A DNA stretch of 64,000 nucleotides from Ciceribacter sichuanensis (GTDB lineage Bacteria > Pseudomonadota > Alphaproteobacteria > Rhizobiales > Rhizobiaceae), in the NCBI RefSeq assembly GCF_024055605.1, contig NZ_JAMXLX010000001.1, positions 1,178,001 to 1,242,000 of the forward strand, given 5' to 3'. A program made the position numbers and the translations under genes. Within the stretch, counting starts at the first letter, position 1. Each line of letters starts with the position of its first letter. Below the pieces are notes generated by a model. The model was given only the letters and a program-made list of their open reading frames with translations. It ran no database searches and was not told the origin of the DNA. This document shows positions 47,601 through 58,759 of the stretch, piece by piece.

Positions 47601-47641
47601 AAACAAATCCAGAACAGACACTATCTGTTCCATTTGTGTTC
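47601..47641 (-). promoter_or_regulatory. Two SOS boxes upstream of lexA
   Basis: Alphaproteobacterial SOS boxes are GAAC-N7-GAAC or the complement. A perfect one is at 47627-47641 (plus strand GTTC-CATTTGT-GTTC). A second with one mismatch is at 47601-47615 (AAAC-AAATCCA-GAAC). Both lie 20-60 bases before the lexA start, so LexA likely represses itself. Confidence 0.85.
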
Positions 47642-47797
47642 CGCAAGTGCCTAAATTTCCGTGAAGGACTGATCAATGATCGTCATTTTCCCTTGCCGAT
47701 CTGCTGAATGAGGCTGCGGGGTCCCTCCGACTTGCCAATCAGCGGCAAAAGGCTAAAACCTGCGGCCATCATAACGGTGAGTGAAGGGGCTCCGATA

Positions 47798-48691
47798 ATG
47801 TCCGGTCATCAAGAGGGCCTGCGCGCGCTCGATCATGTCGTTTTGCCCGTCTGGGCGCTGGATGAAGCGCGCACGCGGTTTGCAAACCTGGGGTTCACCG
47901 TTGCTGCCGATGCCCGCCATCCATTCGGGACGGAAAACGCATGCGTATTTTTCTCCGATGACACCTATCTGGAGCCCCTGGCGATTGCGAGCCGGGAGGA
48001 GTGCGAGGCAGCAGCCCGTGCCGGAAACGTTTTTGTAGCGCGCGATCAGGCGTTCCGCTTTCGTCGGGGCGAGGGTGCCTCGGCGATTGTCGTCAAGAGC
48101 CTTGACGCGACCGCCGACCACGAAAGTTTTGGCGCAGCCGGGTTTTCCGCTGGCGACATGCTGTATTTCGAGCGTCCGATGAAGTTGCCGGATGGTGCCG
48201 AGACTACAGCGGGTTTCCGCCTGGCTTTTGCAGGCGATCTGCGCGCTCCCGATTTCTTTCTATTCGCTTGTCAGCGCGTCAATGCCTTGCCGGCCAATCG
48301 GGGCAGTCTGGAGCGTCATGATAACGGGGTACTCGGCATTTCCGCCGTGGTCCTGGGCGAGGAGAACCCCTCCGATTTTCAGTACCTCCTTGAAACCGTG
48401 TTCGGTCAACGCGAAATAGAGGCACATTCGTTCGGCATTAGCCTGCAGGCGGCCAACGTTCGCATCGAGGCGCTGACGTCTGCCGGATTGAACGGCTATT
48501 ACGGCATTGCTTCCAGGCCGCGCGGGCGGGGACTGGAAGCCGTGGCGGTCGCCTTCCGTGTCGGTGATATCGGCGTGACAGAGCGGCTGCTCGCTGATAG
48601 GGGCATCGCATTCGCGCGCCATGGGGCGCGGCTCGTCGTGCCTCCGGCTGCGGGGCAGGGTGTTTCTTTTGTTTTTGAGGGTATCGCATGA
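47798..48691 (+). CDS. VOC-superfamily (glyoxalase-like domain) protein
   Basis: Two-module VOC fold protein. Seen: N-terminal [25 protein letters not shown] and a second module starting [20 protein letters not shown], with the His/Glu positions of the VOC metal site loosely kept (LDHVV, EPLA). 297 aa, resembling the glyoxalase_3/PF13468 group. Start ATG at 47798; ends overlap kdsA by 4 bases, so it is cotranscribed with kdsA. Reaction unknown. Confidence 0.85.
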   Translation: MSGHQEGLRALDHVVLPVWALDEARTRFANLGFTVAADARHPFGTENACVFFSDDTYLEPLAIASREECEAAARAGNVFVARDQAFRFRRGEGASAIVVKSLDATADHESFGAAGFSAGDMLYFERPMKLPDGAETTAGFRLAFAGDLRAPDFFLFACQRVNALPANRGSLERHDNGVLGISAVVLGEENPSDFQYLLETVFGQREIEAHSFGISLQAANVRIEALTSAGLNGYYGIASRPRGRGLEAVAVAFRVGDIGVTERLLADRGIAFARHGARLVVPPAAGQGVSFVFEGIA

Positions 48692-49536
48692 GCAATTCCA
48701 CCAATTCCGAAGTCTTCGTGGGCGAGGGCGATAACCGTGTGCTTTTCTCCAATAGCGCCCGCTTCGCCCTGATCGCGGGTCCCTGCCAGATGGAGAGTCG
48801 CGATCACGCCTTCATGATCGCTGGCGTCCTCAAGGAGCTCTGTGACCGCCTCGGCCTTGGCCTCGTCTACAAGTCATCCTTCGACAAGGCGAACCGCACC
48901 TCCCTTTCGGGCAAGCGCGGCATCGGCCTTGAAAAGGCGCTTGAAGTCTTTGCCGACCTGAAGAAGGAATACGGTTTCCCCGTCATCACCGACATCCATA
49001 CGGAAGAGCAGTGCGCGGCGGTCGCACCCGTGGTCGACATGCTGCAGATCCCGGCGTTCCTTTGCCGCCAGACGGATCTGCTGGTCGCGGCTGCAAAGAC
49101 CGGCCGTGTGATCAACGTCAAGAAGGGCCAGTTCCTCGCTCCCTGGGACATGAAGAATGTCCTTAACAAGATAACCACCAGCGGAAACCCTAATGTTCTG
49201 CTGTGCGAGCGCGGCGCTTCCTTCGGCTACAACACGCTGGTTTCCGACATGCGGTCACTGCCGATCATGGCAGAAACCGGGGCACCCGTGGTCTTTGACG
49301 CCACCCATTCCGTGCAGCAGCCGGGCGGGCAGGGCGGTTCGACCGGCGGCGACCGCCGTTTCGTCGAGACCCTGGCGCGCGCTGCAATCGCCGTCGGCAT
49401 TGCCGGGCTCTTCGTCGAGACTCACGAGGATCCGGACAATGCTCCCTCCGACGGCCCGAACATGGTCCGGCTGGACGACATGCCGCGGCTTCTGGAGAAG
49501 CTCCTCGCGTTCGACGCGATTGCCAAGAGCAACTGA
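48688..49536 (+). CDS. kdsA: 3-deoxy-8-phosphooctulonate synthase KdsA
   Basis: Makes KDO-8-phosphate from arabinose-5-phosphate and PEP for LPS inner core. Seen: [55 protein letters not shown]. 282 aa, normal. ATG overlaps the VOC stop (ATGA). Confidence 0.97.
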   Translation: MSNSTNSEVFVGEGDNRVLFSNSARFALIAGPCQMESRDHAFMIAGVLKELCDRLGLGLVYKSSFDKANRTSLSGKRGIGLEKALEVFADLKKEYGFPVITDIHTEEQCAAVAPVVDMLQIPAFLCRQTDLLVAAAKTGRVINVKKGQFLAPWDMKNVLNKITTSGNPNVLLCERGASFGYNTLVSDMRSLPIMAETGAPVVFDATHSVQQPGGQGGSTGGDRRFVETLARAAIAVGIAGLFVETHEDPDNAPSDGPNMVRLDDMPRLLEKLLAFDAIAKSN

Positions 49537-49561
49537 CGCTCTTCCATTGACCGGATGATGA

Positions 49562-51019
<1,458 letters not shown>

Positions 51020-51042
51020 TTTTTCCGATTGCGGCATTTTCG

Positions 51043-51078
51043 GCCCGCGCTCCTGAAAAGGGGCGCGGGCTTTTTCGT
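51043..51078 (+). terminator. Intrinsic terminator after eno
   Basis: GCCCGCGCTCC pairs with GGGGCGCGGGC (one wobble) around TGAAAA, followed by TTTTTCGTTT. Confidence 0.88.
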
Positions 51079-51161
51079 TTGCCATCACTCTCGGTCAACG
51101 AACGGTTAAGCTCTGAACGCTAATCTGAATGAACTGTTTTGCGTTTCAGGACATCGTGCAT

Positions 51162-51479
51162 ATGTGGACCAGGCATCACAAAAAAAGAAAATTCGGACGC
51201 CTCGTTCTTCCCGCTGTCACTGTCGCCTTTCTTTCCTATTTCGGCTATCATTCCGTGCATGGCGACTTCGGTCTGCGTGCAGCACAGGAGTTCGGGCGCC
51301 AGCGCGTGGTTCGCAGCGGTGAGCTTGCGCAGCTTGTGGCTCAGCGCAAGCAGCTTGAGCGGCAGGTCGAACTGATGAGCGACGGCTCGCTGGAACGTGA
51401 CATGATCGATGAGAAGGCGCGTTACCAGCTGAATATGTCCAGGCCCGACGAAATCGTCATTTTTGACAAGGCCTTGTGA
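51162..51479 (+). CDS. FtsB/DivIC-like septum formation initiator
   Basis: Bitopic membrane protein of the divisome. Seen: basic N-terminus (MWTRHHKKRKFG), one TM helix (about 12-30: LVLPAVTVAFLSYFGY), then a coiled coil (AQLVAQRKQLERQVELM) and the C-terminal ERDMIDEKARYQLNMSRPDEIVIF, hallmarks of FtsB. 105 aa. The ATG at 51162 is used; a longer frame begins at 51129. Conserved between eno and pdhA in rhizobia. Confidence 0.92.
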   Translation: MWTRHHKKRKFGRLVLPAVTVAFLSYFGYHSVHGDFGLRAAQEFGRQRVVRSGELAQLVAQRKQLERQVELMSDGSLERDMIDEKARYQLNMSRPDEIVIFDKAL

Positions 51480-51627
51480 TTATCCAAAATCAGGTTAATT
51501 TTAAAATTCATAAAAAATTCATGTGCTTACATAGAATGTGAGGCATGCAATTCTAGCATTGCGGTTGAGCTCTTTCTTGCTTATTCTGCGGCCAACCAAA
51601 TTCGACCATAACGCACGGGAGGGATGA

Positions 51628-52674
51628 ATGGCGCCGCGCAAATCCGCGACTGCTACCAGCCGCAAAACTACGGCCAAGCCTGCGAAGAAGGATTTCACCG
51701 AAGGAGCGATCAGCGAATTCGATCGCGATACGGAGCTTAAGGCTTATCGCGAAATGCTTCTTATCCGCCGCTTCGAGGAAAAGGCCGGCCAGCTCTATGG
51801 CATGGGCTTCATTGGCGGTTTCTGTCACCTTTATATCGGTCAGGAAGCTGTCGTCGTTGGCATGCAGATGGCGCTTAAGGATGGCGACCAGGTCATCACC
51901 GGTTATCGTGACCATGGCCACATGCTGGCCTGCGGCATGAGTGCCCGCGGCGTCATGGCCGAGCTTACCGGTCGTCGTGGCGGCTTGTCCAAGGGGAAGG
52001 GCGGCTCGATGCACATGTTCTCCAAGGAGAAGAACTTCTACGGCGGTCACGGCATCGTTGGTGCGCAGGTGTCACTCGGCACCGGTCTCGCTTTCGCCAA
52101 CAGCTATCGTGACAACGGTCTCGTCTCGGTCGCCTACTTCGGTGACGGCGCTGCCAACCAGGGTCAGGTCTACGAGAGCTTCAACATGGCCGAACTCTGG
52201 AAGCTCCCGGTCATCTACGTGATCGAGAACAACCGCTATGCCATGGGCACGTCCGTTTCCCGCGCTTCCGCCCAGACGAACTTCTCGCAGCGCGGCGTGT
52301 CCTTCAATATCCCCGGCATTCAGGTCGATGGTATGGATGTCCGAGCTGTCCGCGCCGCCGGTGAGCAGGCTGCCGAATATTGCCGCAACGGCAAGGGGCC
52401 GGTCATCCTCGAAATGATGACCTATCGTTATCGCGGTCACTCCATGTCCGACCCGGCGAAGTATCGCTCGAAGGATGAAGTGCAGAAGATGCGTTCCGAG
52501 CACGATCCGATCGAGCAGGTACGCAATCGCCTGCTGGAAAAGGGCTGGGCAAGTGAAGAAGAGCTGAAGCAGATCGACAAGGACGTCCGCGACATCGTTG
52601 CCGACAGCGCCGATTTCGCCCAGGCCGACCCGGAGCCGGATGCATCCGAGCTCTACACCGATATCCTGTTGTAA
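51628..52674 (+). CDS. pdhA: Pyruvate dehydrogenase E1 component, alpha subunit
   Basis: TPP-dependent decarboxylase of the PDH complex. Seen: N-terminal Lys/Ala-rich leader (2-27), then the TPP motif GDGAANQGQVYESFNMAELWKLPVIYVIENNRYAMGT and a phosphoregulation-like YRGHSMSDPAKYRSKDE. 348 aa. Heterotetrameric form (with PdhB), unlike the single-chain E1 of enterics. First of pdhA-pdhB-pdhC; the 148-bp AT-rich upstream region carries the promoter. Confidence 0.97.
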   Translation: MAPRKSATATSRKTTAKPAKKDFTEGAISEFDRDTELKAYREMLLIRRFEEKAGQLYGMGFIGGFCHLYIGQEAVVVGMQMALKDGDQVITGYRDHGHMLACGMSARGVMAELTGRRGGLSKGKGGSMHMFSKEKNFYGGHGIVGAQVSLGTGLAFANSYRDNGLVSVAYFGDGAANQGQVYESFNMAELWKLPVIYVIENNRYAMGTSVSRASAQTNFSQRGVSFNIPGIQVDGMDVRAVRAAGEQAAEYCRNGKGPVILEMMTYRYRGHSMSDPAKYRSKDEVQKMRSEHDPIEQVRNRLLEKGWASEEELKQIDKDVRDIVADSADFAQADPEPDASELYTDILL

Positions 52675-52692
52675 GTTGGGAGAGGGTAACCC

Positions 52693-54084
52693 ATGCCAAT
52701 CGATATTCTCATGCCTGCCCTTTCTCCGACCATGGAAGAGGGTACCCTCTCCAAGTGGGTCAAGAAGGAAGGCGATTCCGTGAAGTCCGGCGACGTGATT
52801 GCCGAAATCGAAACCGACAAGGCCACCATGGAAGTGGAGGCCGTTGACGAAGGCGTGCTCGGCAAGCTTCTGGTTGCTGCCGGCACGGAAAACGTCAAGG
52901 TCAACACGCCAATCGCAGTGCTGCTGCAGGATGGCGAAACCGCCGCTGACATCGGAACCGAAAAGCCTGCCGCTCTGCCGAAGGCCGACGTTGCTCCGGC
53001 TCCCGCCGCTGTCGAAGCCGAAAAGCCGGCTGCTTCCGCGTCGGTTCCGGCCGCACCCGTCGCAACCGTCGCCGCCGATCCGGATATCCCGGCCGGCACC
53101 GAGATGGTGACCATGACCGTTCGCGAAGCGCTTCGCGAAGCCATGGCCGAGGAAATGCGCTCCAATCCGGATGTCTTCATCATGGGTGAGGAAGTCGCCG
53201 AGTATCAGGGCGCCTACAAGATCACCCAGGGCCTTCTGCAGGAATTCGGTCCGAAGCGCGTGGTCGACACCCCGATCACCGAGCACGGCTTTGCCGGCGT
53301 CGGCGTCGGTGCGGCCATGGCAGGCCTTCGCCCGATCGTCGAGTTCATGACCTTCAACTTCGCCATGCAGGCGATTGACCAGATCATCAACTCCGCCGCC
53401 AAGACGCTCTACATGTCCGGTGGCCAGATGGGCGCACCGATCGTGTTCCGTGGCCCGAACGGCGCGGCCGCCCGCGTTGCGGCTCAGCACAGTCAGGACT
53501 ATGCGGCCTGGTACAGCCACATTCCGGGCCTCAAGGTCATCCAGCCCTATACGGCTGCCGATGCCAAGGGTCTGCTGAAGGCTGCCATCCGCGATCCGAA
53601 CCCGGTGATCTTCCTCGAAAACGAAATCCTCTACGGTCATTCTTTCGAGGTGCCGAAGCTCGATGATTTCGTCCTGCCGATCGGCAAGGCACGCATCCAC
53701 AAGGCCGGCTCCGACGTCACGGTCGTATCCTGGGGCATCGGCATGACCTATGCCACCAAGGCCGTCGAGGAACTGTCCAAGGAAGGCATCGACGTTGAAC
53801 TGATCGACCTTCGCACCATCCGTCCAATGGACATCCCGACCGTGGTTGAATCGGTCAAGAAGACCGGTCGTCTCGTCACGGTCGAGGAAGGTTATCCGCA
53901 GTCGTCGGTTGGCACCGAGATCGCCACCCGCGTCATGCAGCAGGCCTTCGATTACCTCGATGCGCCGATCCTGACGATTGCCGGCAAGGACGTTCCGATG
54001 CCTTATGCGGCAAACCTCGAAAAGCTGGCGCTGCCGAATGTCGGCGAAGTCGTCCAGGCGGTGAAAACCGTCTGCTACAAGTAA
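52693..54084 (+). CDS. pdhB: Pyruvate dehydrogenase E1 component, beta subunit, with N-terminal lipoyl domain
   Basis: Seen: an N-terminal lipoyl domain (1-80) with the lipoyl-lysine [10 protein letters not shown], an Ala/Pro linker (about 85-135) and the E1 beta body ([31 protein letters not shown], and [22 protein letters not shown]). 463 aa. A lipoyl domain on E1 beta is a known alphaproteobacterial trait. Starts 18 bp after pdhA; TTGGGAGAGGG is the ribosome site. Confidence 0.97.
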   Translation: MPIDILMPALSPTMEEGTLSKWVKKEGDSVKSGDVIAEIETDKATMEVEAVDEGVLGKLLVAAGTENVKVNTPIAVLLQDGETAADIGTEKPAALPKADVAPAPAAVEAEKPAASASVPAAPVATVAADPDIPAGTEMVTMTVREALREAMAEEMRSNPDVFIMGEEVAEYQGAYKITQGLLQEFGPKRVVDTPITEHGFAGVGVGAAMAGLRPIVEFMTFNFAMQAIDQIINSAAKTLYMSGGQMGAPIVFRGPNGAAARVAAQHSQDYAAWYSHIPGLKVIQPYTAADAKGLLKAAIRDPNPVIFLENEILYGHSFEVPKLDDFVLPIGKARIHKAGSDVTVVSWGIGMTYATKAVEELSKEGIDVELIDLRTIRPMDIPTVVESVKKTGRLVTVEEGYPQSSVGTEIATRVMQQAFDYLDAPILTIAGKDVPMPYAANLEKLALPNVGEVVQAVKTVCYK

Positions 54085-54099
54085 CGGGAGGGTAAGCAC

Positions 54100-55440
54100 A
54101 TGCCGATCAACATCACGATGCCGGCACTCTCCCCTACCATGGAAGAGGGCAACCTTGCCAAGTGGCTCGTCAAGGAAGGCGACCAGATCAAGTCGGGCGA
54201 TGTGATTGCCGAGATCGAGACCGACAAGGCGACCATGGAAGTGGAAGCCGTTGACGAAGGTACGATCGCAAAGATCCTCGTTCCGGCCGGTACCGAAGGC
54301 GTCAAGGTCAACACCCTGATTGCCGTTCTCGCTGCTGAAGGCGAGGATGTTCAGGCCGCCGCCGCAGGCGGTGCTGCGTCCGCTCCCGCTCCGAAGGCTG
54401 AAGCCGCACCTGCTGCCCAGCCTGCTCCGGTTGCCGCAGCGCCCGTCGCTGCCGCGGCCCCGGTTGCTGCTGCACCGGCAAAGTCGGATGGCAATCGCGT
54501 CTTCGCTTCGCCGCTGGCCCGTCGTCTGGCCAAGGAGGCCGGTCTCGACCTTTCCGTCGTCTCCGGCACCGGCCCGCATGGCCGCGTCGTCAAGAGCGAT
54601 ATCGAGAAGACAATTGCGTCCGGTGGCGCAAAGGCTGCTCCGGCTGCTGCCGCATCGGCCGCCACTCCGGCTCCCGCCCTTGCCAAGGGTGCGGGCGACG
54701 ACGCCGTTCTCAAGCTGTTCGAGCAGGGTTCTTACGAGGTCCTGCCGCATGACGGCATGCGCAAGACGATCGCCTCGCGCCTGCTGGAATCGCACCAGAC
54801 CGTTCCGTCCTATTTCGTCTCGATGGATTGCGAGATCGACGCACTGCTGAAGCTGCGCGCCGACATCAACAAGTCCGCCCCGACGGTGAAGACGGAAAAG
54901 GGCGAAGTTCCAACCTTCAAGCTGTCGGTCAACGACTTCATCATCAAGGCGATGGCGCTTGCGCTCCGCGACGTTCCGGCGGCAAACGCCTCCTGGACCT
55001 CCACGGCACGCCTCCTGCACAAGCATTCGGATGTCGGCGTGGCGGTTGCCATTCCGGACGGCCTCATTACGCCGATCATCCGCAAGGCCGAGCAGAAGAC
55101 GCTGTCCGTCATCTCCAACGAGATGAAGGATCTCGCCAAGCGCGCCCGTGACAAGAAGCTGAAGCCGGACGAATATCAGGGCGGCACCACCGCGGTGTCC
55201 AATCTCGGCATGTTCGGTGTGTCGAACTTCACCTCGATCATCAATCCGCCGCATGCATCGATCGTCTCGATCGGCGCCGGCATTGAAAAGCCGGTGGTGA
55301 AGAACGGCGAGATCAAGATCGGCACGGTCATGACCGCGACCTTCGCCTTCGACCACCGCGTCATCGATGGAGCGCTCGGCGCCGAACTCGCTTCGGCCTT
55401 CAAGCGCTATATCGAAAGCCCGATGGGCATGCTGGTCTGA
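54100..55440 (+). CDS. pdhC: Dihydrolipoamide acetyltransferase (PDH E2)
   Basis: Transfers acetyl from lipoyl to CoA and forms the core of the complex. Seen: one lipoyl domain (1-80, [10 protein letters not shown]), Ala/Pro linker, E1/E3-binding domain (about 131-167: [17 protein letters not shown]), and catalytic domain with [13 protein letters not shown] at the C-terminus. 446 aa. Starts 15 bp after pdhB. Confidence 0.97.
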   Translation: MPINITMPALSPTMEEGNLAKWLVKEGDQIKSGDVIAEIETDKATMEVEAVDEGTIAKILVPAGTEGVKVNTLIAVLAAEGEDVQAAAAGGAASAPAPKAEAAPAAQPAPVAAAPVAAAAPVAAAPAKSDGNRVFASPLARRLAKEAGLDLSVVSGTGPHGRVVKSDIEKTIASGGAKAAPAAAASAATPAPALAKGAGDDAVLKLFEQGSYEVLPHDGMRKTIASRLLESHQTVPSYFVSMDCEIDALLKLRADINKSAPTVKTEKGEVPTFKLSVNDFIIKAMALALRDVPAANASWTSTARLLHKHSDVGVAVAIPDGLITPIIRKAEQKTLSVISNEMKDLAKRARDKKLKPDEYQGGTTAVSNLGMFGVSNFTSIINPPHASIVSIGAGIEKPVVKNGEIKIGTVMTATFAFDHRVIDGALGAELASAFKRYIESPMGMLV

Positions 55441-55456
55441 CCGGAGGCCGTCACTG

Positions 55457-55909
55457 ATGAAGGTGCTTGGAGCGGGCAAGGCAACACGAAGCATTGAAAT
55501 GCGCACCTTGAAAGCGTCGTTTCAGGCAGCGCTGGTTGCTTGCCTTGCCGGCTTCGGAACCTTCACCGGGGTTCTGGGAATGTTGGCGCCGGACGGCGGA
55601 GATGAGCCGGCAGTGCCGCAGGATATCTTGCTTGTCGGGGTGAACCTTTTGCCGCTCGCTGCGATAGCGTTTTTGGCATCGTCGGTGGGGCTTTTTTTGG
55701 GTCTGCGGATCCTGCACTGGATCATGGCAGGCTTGATGGCTTGCTTTGTTGCCGGAGTTGCTGGGCTGTGGCTCCGGTTTGCTGATCGACAGTCTTTTGT
55801 CGATCAGGCCTTCGTTATAGCGCTTCTGTTGCCGGGGCTTGGTCTGCTCGCAGGGCATTGGGCCTACCTCGCGTGGAAGTCACGTTTTTCGTTGGGAGAG
55901 CGTTCTTGA
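55457..55909 (+). CDS. Hypothetical integral membrane protein, 150 aa
   Basis: No family recognised. Seen: four or so hydrophobic segments (FQAALVACLAGFGTFTGVLG, LLPLAAIAFLASSVGLFLGL, ILHWIMAGLMACFVAGVAGL, FVIALLLPGLGLLAGHWAYL). The start at 55457 has GGAGG upstream. Its stop shares TTGA with the start of the SGNH hydrolase, so the two are coupled. It lies within the pdh cluster between pdhC and lpdA; no functional link is known. Confidence 0.8.
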   Translation: MKVLGAGKATRSIEMRTLKASFQAALVACLAGFGTFTGVLGMLAPDGGDEPAVPQDILLVGVNLLPLAAIAFLASSVGLFLGLRILHWIMAGLMACFVAGVAGLWLRFADRQSFVDQAFVIALLLPGLGLLAGHWAYLAWKSRFSLGERS

Positions 55910-56544
55910 AATCCGTTCTCTGCTACGGCGATAGCCTGACCTGGGGATACGATCCGGAAAACATGGGCCGGCATGCCTATGAGGATCGTTGGACGAGCGT
56001 GCTGCAGCGCGCGCTTGGAACCGAGGTCAACGTCATTGCTGAAGGCCTGAACGGGCGGACCACCGCCTACGACGACCATCTGGCCGATTGCGACCGCAAT
56101 GGCGTGAAACTGCTGCCGAGCGTGCTGGAAACGCACAAGCCTCTGGATCTCGTGATCCTCATGCTCGGCACCAACGACATGAAGCAAAGTGTTGCCGGGA
56201 CTGCGATCGCTGCCGCCAAGGGTATTGGTCGCCTGATCCGGCAGATCAGGCTGCATGACTGGGGTTTTGATTTCGACGGTCCGGATGTGCTGGTGGTTTC
56301 GCCGCCTCCGGTCTGCGAAACCGCCAATGCTGCCTTCGCTGCCACGTTCAGGGGCGCGCTGGACGAATCGGCCATGCTCGCAAGTCTCTACCGGGATCTT
56401 GCCGATGAAAACGGTTGCGGTTTCTTCGATGCCGGACTGGTGGCGAAGACCACGCCGCTTGATGGAATTCACCTGGACGCGGCCAATACGCGCGCCATCG
56501 GGCGTGGTCTCGAGCCGGTCGTGCGGATGATGTTGGGTTTGTGA
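55906..56544 (+). CDS. SGNH/GDSL hydrolase (arylesterase-like)
   Basis: Ser-Gly-Asn-His esterase fold. Seen: block I CYGDS10LTWGYD (nucleophile Ser10), block II glycine in GLNGRTT, block III LGTNDM, block V DGIHLD (Asp/His). 212 aa, no signal peptide. I chose the TTG at 55906 with GGGAGAG before it and a TTGA overlap with the previous stop; the frame continues further upstream, but those codons lie in the membrane-protein gene. Substrate unknown. Confidence 0.9.
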   Translation: MKSVLCYGDSLTWGYDPENMGRHAYEDRWTSVLQRALGTEVNVIAEGLNGRTTAYDDHLADCDRNGVKLLPSVLETHKPLDLVILMLGTNDMKQSVAGTAIAAAKGIGRLIRQIRLHDWGFDFDGPDVLVVSPPPVCETANAAFAATFRGALDESAMLASLYRDLADENGCGFFDAGLVAKTTPLDGIHLDAANTRAIGRGLEPVVRMMLGL

Positions 56545-56634
56545 TTTCGATCCGGGAAAATTGATCAGGATCAAGGAGAAAGGCTGCCGGGTGACTAGGC
56601 TTTGGATATCGACCGACAAAAGAGGAGATATCGA

Positions 56635-56874
56635 ATGTCGAACACCCCGCACGAAATCCAGGACGAGTTTCCGGAATATGCAGACAAGATGCACGCGCTG
56701 AAGGCTGGTGACGAGCGTTTTGGCAAGCTTCTGGAAGACTACCGCGAGGTGAACCGTGCGATCCATCGCGCCGAGACCGAGGTCGAGCCGGTCGGCGACG
56801 TGCAGATGGAAACGATGCGCAAGCAGCGCATGGTTCTGAAGGATGAAATCTACGGGATGCTGACCAAGGCTTGA
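56635..56874 (+). CDS. YdcH/DUF465 family protein
   Basis: Small helical protein, 79 aa: EIQDEFPEYADKMHALKAGDERFGKLLEDY and HRAETEVEPVGDVQMETMRKQRMVLKDEIYGML, matching the DUF465 coiled-coil fold. Function unknown. Start ATG at 56635 with GAGGAGA. Lies between the esterase and lpdA. An imperfect hairpin (GGGCTCC/GGAGCCC, 56899-56922) follows. Confidence 0.92.
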   Translation: MSNTPHEIQDEFPEYADKMHALKAGDERFGKLLEDYREVNRAIHRAETEVEPVGDVQMETMRKQRMVLKDEIYGMLTKA

Positions 56875-56951
56875 TCGGGCTGGTCTCATCCCTCGGAAGG
56901 GCTCCGTCGCAGGATGGAGCCCGCTCCGGACAAAAAGGGAGATGAAGACCA

Positions 56952-58397
56952 GTGTCCAACGCCTATGACGTCATCATTATCGGCTCCGGCCCCGGCGGTT
57001 ACATTGCCGCAATCCGCGCTGCCCAGCTTGGCCTGAAGACCGCCATCGTTGAGCGCGAACATCTGGCCGGCATCTGCTCCAATTGGGGCTGCATTCCCAC
57101 TAAGGCGCTGCTGCGTTCCGCCGAAATCCTGCATTACGCCCAGCATCCGGGTGAATACGGCATCAAGGTCGAAGGCACTGTTACGCCGGACCTGAAGGCG
57201 ATCGTCGCCCGCTCGCGCGGGATCGCGCAGCGTATGAACGGCGGTGTCGGCTTCCTGATGAAGAAGAACAAGGTCGATGTCATATGGGGTGAGGCGAAGC
57301 TCACCAAGCCCGGCGAGATCGTCGTTTCCAAGACCACCAAGGCGATCCAGCAGCCGCAGGCTCCGCTTCCGAAGAATGTGCTGCCGGAAGGCACCTATAC
57401 TGCCAAGCACGTTGTCGTCGCCACCGGCGCGCGTCCGCGTGCGCTTCCAGGCATCGAGCCGGATGGCAAGCTGATCTGGACCTATTTCGAGGCGATGAAG
57501 CCCGAGGAAATGCCGAAGTCCCTGCTCGTCATGGGCTCCGGCGCCATCGGCATTGAATTCGCCTCCTTCTACCGCACCATGGGTGTCGACGTGACAGTCG
57601 TCGAGGTCATGACCCAGGTCATGCCGGTCGAGGATGCCGAAATATCCGCACTGGCGAAGAAGCAGTTCGAGAAGCAGGGCATGAAGATCCTGCTGGAAGC
57701 CAAGGTCGCCAAGGTCGAGAAGGGCGCAAACTCCATCACCGCCCATGTCCAGAAGAAGGACGGCTCGGTCGAGAAGATCACTGCCGACCGCATGATTTCG
57801 GCTGTCGGCGTTCAGGCCAATATCGAGAACATCGGCCTTGAGGCGCTCGGCGTGAAGACCGATCGCGGCTTCATCGCCATCGACGGTTACGGCAAGACCA
57901 ACGTACCGGGCATCTATGCGATCGGCGACGTCGCAGGTCCGCCGATGCTGGCGCACAAGGCCGAGCACGAAGCCGTCATCTGCATCGAGAAGCTGGCAGG
58001 CCTTCCGAATGTCCATCCGATGGACAAGGCCAAGATCCCGGGTTGCACCTATTGCCACCCGCAGGTCGCCTCGGTTGGTCTCACGGAGGCCAAGGCCAAG
58101 GAGCAGGGCCGCGACATCCGCGTCGGCCGCTTCCCCTTCGTCGCCAACGGCAAGGCCATCGCGCTCGGCGAAGACCAGGGTCTGGTCAAGACCATCTTCG
58201 ACAAGAAGACCGGCGAGCTTCTCGGAGCCCACATGGTGGGCGCGGAAGTAACCGAACTCATCCAGGGCTTCGTGGTGGCGATGAACCTCGAAACCACTGA
58301 GGAAGAGCTGATGCACACCATCTTCCCGCATCCGACCATTTCGGAAACGCTGAAGGAAAGCGTACTGGACGCCTATGGCCGCGCGTTGAACGCCTGA
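56952..58397 (+). CDS. lpdA: Dihydrolipoyl dehydrogenase (E3)
   Basis: FAD flavoprotein that reoxidises lipoyl groups of PDH and related complexes. Seen: GSGPGGYIAAIRAAQLG (FAD Rossmann), redox disulfide ICSNWGC, NAD Rossmann VMGSGAIGIEFASF, and C-terminal HTIFPHPTISE (His-Glu pair). 481 aa. Begins with GTG at 56952. Last enzyme of the PDH gene set. Confidence 0.97.
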   Translation: MSNAYDVIIIGSGPGGYIAAIRAAQLGLKTAIVEREHLAGICSNWGCIPTKALLRSAEILHYAQHPGEYGIKVEGTVTPDLKAIVARSRGIAQRMNGGVGFLMKKNKVDVIWGEAKLTKPGEIVVSKTTKAIQQPQAPLPKNVLPEGTYTAKHVVVATGARPRALPGIEPDGKLIWTYFEAMKPEEMPKSLLVMGSGAIGIEFASFYRTMGVDVTVVEVMTQVMPVEDAEISALAKKQFEKQGMKILLEAKVAKVEKGANSITAHVQKKDGSVEKITADRMISAVGVQANIENIGLEALGVKTDRGFIAIDGYGKTNVPGIYAIGDVAGPPMLAHKAEHEAVICIEKLAGLPNVHPMDKAKIPGCTYCHPQVASVGLTEAKAKEQGRDIRVGRFPFVANGKAIALGEDQGLVKTIFDKKTGELLGAHMVGAEVTELIQGFVVAMNLETTEEELMHTIFPHPTISETLKESVLDAYGRALNA

Positions 58398-58419
58398 GCC
58401 TGTTGTGATGTTCTATGCT

Positions 58420-58437
58420 GCGGCCTATATAGGCCGC
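58420..58437. promoter_or_regulatory. 18-bp perfect palindrome between lpdA and the GlsB-like gene
   Basis: GCGGCCTATATAGGCCGC reads identically on both strands. It lies 22 bp past the lpdA stop and 26 bp before the next start; TATATA in its centre. Could be an operator or a short hairpin; the binding factor is unknown. Confidence 0.45.
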
Positions 58438-58462
58438 GGATATCCCACGGAAGGATGTGGCA

Positions 58463-58717
58463 ATGGCAGGCTTTGAAATCGGCTGGTTCCTGATGCTGAT
58501 CGTTGGCGGTCTCGCCGGCTGGCTGGCGGGTAAGTTCATGGATGTACGTTTCGGCGTACTGATGAACATCATCATCGGTATCGTCGGCGCGGCCATCGCA
58601 TCCGCGGTTTTCCGGCGCTTCGGCGTCTTCGTGGAAGGCGACTGGCTCGGTTATCTGATCACCAGCTTTGTCGGCGCCTGCATATTGCTCTTCGTCGTCA
58701 AGCTGGTGCGACGCTAA
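58463..58717 (+). CDS. GlsB/YeaQ/YmgE-family transglycosylase-associated membrane protein
   Basis: Tiny inner-membrane protein, 84 aa, with three hydrophobic segments: GWFLMLIVGGLAGWLAGKF, VLMNIIIGIVGAAIASAVF, and YLITSFVGACILLFVVKL. Glycine-rich GGxAGWxAG pattern fits the family, often stress-induced. GGAAGGA precedes the ATG at 58463. Lies between lpdA and lipA, a common rhizobial position. Confidence 0.92.
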   Translation: MAGFEIGWFLMLIVGGLAGWLAGKFMDVRFGVLMNIIIGIVGAAIASAVFRRFGVFVEGDWLGYLITSFVGACILLFVVKLVRR

Positions 58718-58759
58718 ACTCATTCGCCGCAAATGGCAGCGGCAAAGGAAGGCTGAACC

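Noticed and set aside
52072..55506. 1144-codon minus-strand ORF
   Set aside because: Antisense of pdhA-pdhB-pdhC; low-complexity translation with no domain.
56886..58331. 481-codon minus-strand ORF
   Set aside because: Antisense of lpdA.
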